DNA from: Candidatus Kryptoniota bacterium
GTDB lineage: Bacteria > Bacteroidota > Ignavibacteria > Kryptoniales > JAKASW01
Length of the DNA: 64,000 bases
Reading direction: 5' to 3'
Assembly (NCBI GenBank): GCA_036567965.1
Contig: DATCTN010000026.1
Location: 62,001-126,000 of the forward strand
Shown one piece after another: positions 63,018-64,000 of the stretch (its first letter is position 1; every line of letters begins with the position of its first letter). The notes under the pieces were generated by a model. That model did not search any database. It was given only the letters and a program-made list of their open reading frames with translations, and was not told the DNA's origin. The position numbers and the translations under genes were made by a program.

Positions 63018-64000
63018 ATGGGATTGAAAATCAAATCCGCTTCAGACTGCGAGTTCGACTTGATGTCACTCGGAGAATGCATGATCAGGCTGAGTCCACC
63101 GGGACATCAGCGGATCGAATTGACAGCAGTGTTCGAAGCTTATGCTGGCGGCGGCGAGTATAATGTCGCTTACGCGCTGTCGAGGTACGGATTGAAGACC
63201 GGCTGGGTATCGCGACTCGTGAACAATCCGCTCGGGAATTTCATACGCAATCACGCACGCGCAAGCGGAATGGACATCAGCGAAGTAATCTGGGTGCCGT
63301 ATGATGGTTCGGGGAGACAGGACAGGATCGGACTAAACTTCACTGAAGTTGGCATCGGTGTCCGCGCGAGCGTGACGATGTACGATCGCGGCAATACTGC
63401 CGTCGCTCACATGAAGCCGGGCGAAGTCGACTGGAAGCGAATATTCTCCAAACGGAAAGTACGCTGGTTCCATACGGGCGGAATATTTCCCGCGCTCAGC
63501 GACAGTTGTGCTGAAGTCGCGCTTGAGGCGATGAAAGCCGCCCACGAATCGGGTGCAGTTGTCAGTTACGATTTGAATTTCAGGAGCAACCTCTGGTCGA
63601 GCGCCCGAGCCATCGAAGTGACGAAGAAGCTGATCAAGTTCATAGATGTCCTGATCGGGAATGAAGAGGATTTTCAGAAGGTGCTCGGATTCAAAGTCGA
63701 AGGCACAGACGAGAATCTGAAGAAGCTTCCCGTCGAAGGATATAAGGCGATGGTGAAGAACGTCGTCGCGGATTATCCTCACATACAGCTTGTGGGCACG
63801 ACGCTGCGTGAAGTGGTGAGCGGCCTCGCGAACAATTGGTCCGCTATAATGTACTACGACGGAAATTTCTACGAGTCGCGGCGGTACGAGCATCTTGAGA
63901 TCGAGGACCGTGTCGGCGGCGGGGACGGGTTCTGCAGCGGTCTTGTATACGGCTTTCTGACAGGACTTACTCCGCAGGAGTGCGTGGAAATGGGCGCGGC
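63018..64000 (+). CDS. Second PfkB-family kinase (KDG kinase-like), 3'-truncated by window edge
   Basis: An open frame runs from the ATG at 63018 (GGAG upstream) past the window end, 327 codons seen. It has the same plan as the kinase at 59012: LGECMIRLSPPGHQRI, AYAGGGEYNVAYALSRYG, VRWFHTGGIFPALS, SYDLNFRSNLW and DRVGGGDGFCSGLVYGFL, with the catalytic Asp in GGGD. Similarity is spread over the whole length, so the two arose by duplication. It follows kdgA by 41 bases. It is probably a KDG kinase; which of the two serves KDG, and whether the other uses a different sugar acid, cannot be told. Confidence 0.85.
   Translation, partial: MGLKIKSASDCEFDLMSLGECMIRLSPPGHQRIELTAVFEAYAGGGEYNVAYALSRYGLKTGWVSRLVNNPLGNFIRNHARASGMDISEVIWVPYDGSGRQDRIGLNFTEVGIGVRASVTMYDRGNTAVAHMKPGEVDWKRIFSKRKVRWFHTGGIFPALSDSCAEVALEAMKAAHESGAVVSYDLNFRSNLWSSARAIEVTKKLIKFIDVLIGNEEDFQKVLGFKVEGTDENLKKLPVEGYKAMVKNVVADYPHIQLVGTTLREVVSGLANNWSAIMYYDGNFYESRRYEHLEIEDRVGGGDGFCSGLVYGFLTGLTPQECVEMGA

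Noticed and set aside
1-64000. Search for CRISPR arrays, tRNA/rRNA genes, insertion sequences, phage or plasmid genes.
   Set aside because: No repeat-spacer pattern, clover-leaf sequence, transposase, integrase or replication gene was found by reading. Repeats seen are within coding sequence or simple hairpins.

Overview
The window reads as chromosome from a member of the Bacteroidota/Chlorobiota assemblage, most likely an Ignavibacteria-like heterotroph. This is inferred from six large secreted proteins that end in a type IX secretion (T9SS) sorting domain with the motif [10 protein letters not shown], a TonB-dependent receptor with a carboxypeptidase-regulatory-like N-terminus, DUF5916, DUF5723-like and DUF4097 proteins, and GC content near 50%. 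TAA, TAG and TGA are all used as normal stops. I saw no rRNA, tRNA, CRISPR array, insertion sequence or phage genes.

Region by region. 1-13.7 kb: a truncated Asp-box T9SS cargo protein, a small methyltransferase, an MgtC-type membrane protein, a second Asp-box T9SS protein, a lipoprotein/outer-membrane-barrel pair, an M23 peptidase, and an SGNH-hydrolase/TPR gene broken by one in-frame TGA. 14-31 kb is a polysaccharide-degradation region: GH9 endoglucanase, TonB-dependent receptor without SusD, a secreted T9SS protein of unknown function, a thioredoxin-fold protein that has lost one active-site Cys, a Tat-exported GH13 enzyme with an altered region I, a GH74 xyloglucanase, a 13-Asp-box T9SS propeller protein, and an M28 aminopeptidase. 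32-36 kb holds nucleotide-sugar genes (rmlA, ugd, UDP-xylose synthase). 36-42 kb is gltBD. 42.5-45.8 kb carries a papain-like protease and a DPP-IV-type peptidase. 46-52.3 kb is an operon of ECF sigma factor, zinc-finger anti-sigma factor with HEAT-like repeats, two DUF4097 beta-solenoids and a DUF5916 outer-membrane protein.

52.6-64 kb is a hexuronate catabolic cluster. KdgF, KduI and KduD take unsaturated uronates from pectin-type lyases to 2-keto-3-deoxygluconate (KDG); two PfkB kinases and KdgA carry that to pyruvate and glyceraldehyde 3-phosphate. UxaE and an SDR of the UxuB type cover tagaturonate to fructuronate to mannonate. No mannonate dehydratase (UxuA) is visible. Instead a LarA-family (nickel-pincer) racemase homologue and 6-phosphogluconate dehydrogenase follow in the same tight operon. 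This suggests, as a hypothesis, an aldonate C2-epimerase step (mannonate to gluconate) feeding the oxidative pentose phosphate pathway. This is the best candidate in the window for an undescribed system.

Two palindromes of the form TTA-S-CG-S-TAA, one upstream of the TonB receptor and one inside the uronate cluster, look like LacI-family operators and may tie polymer uptake to uronate catabolism.
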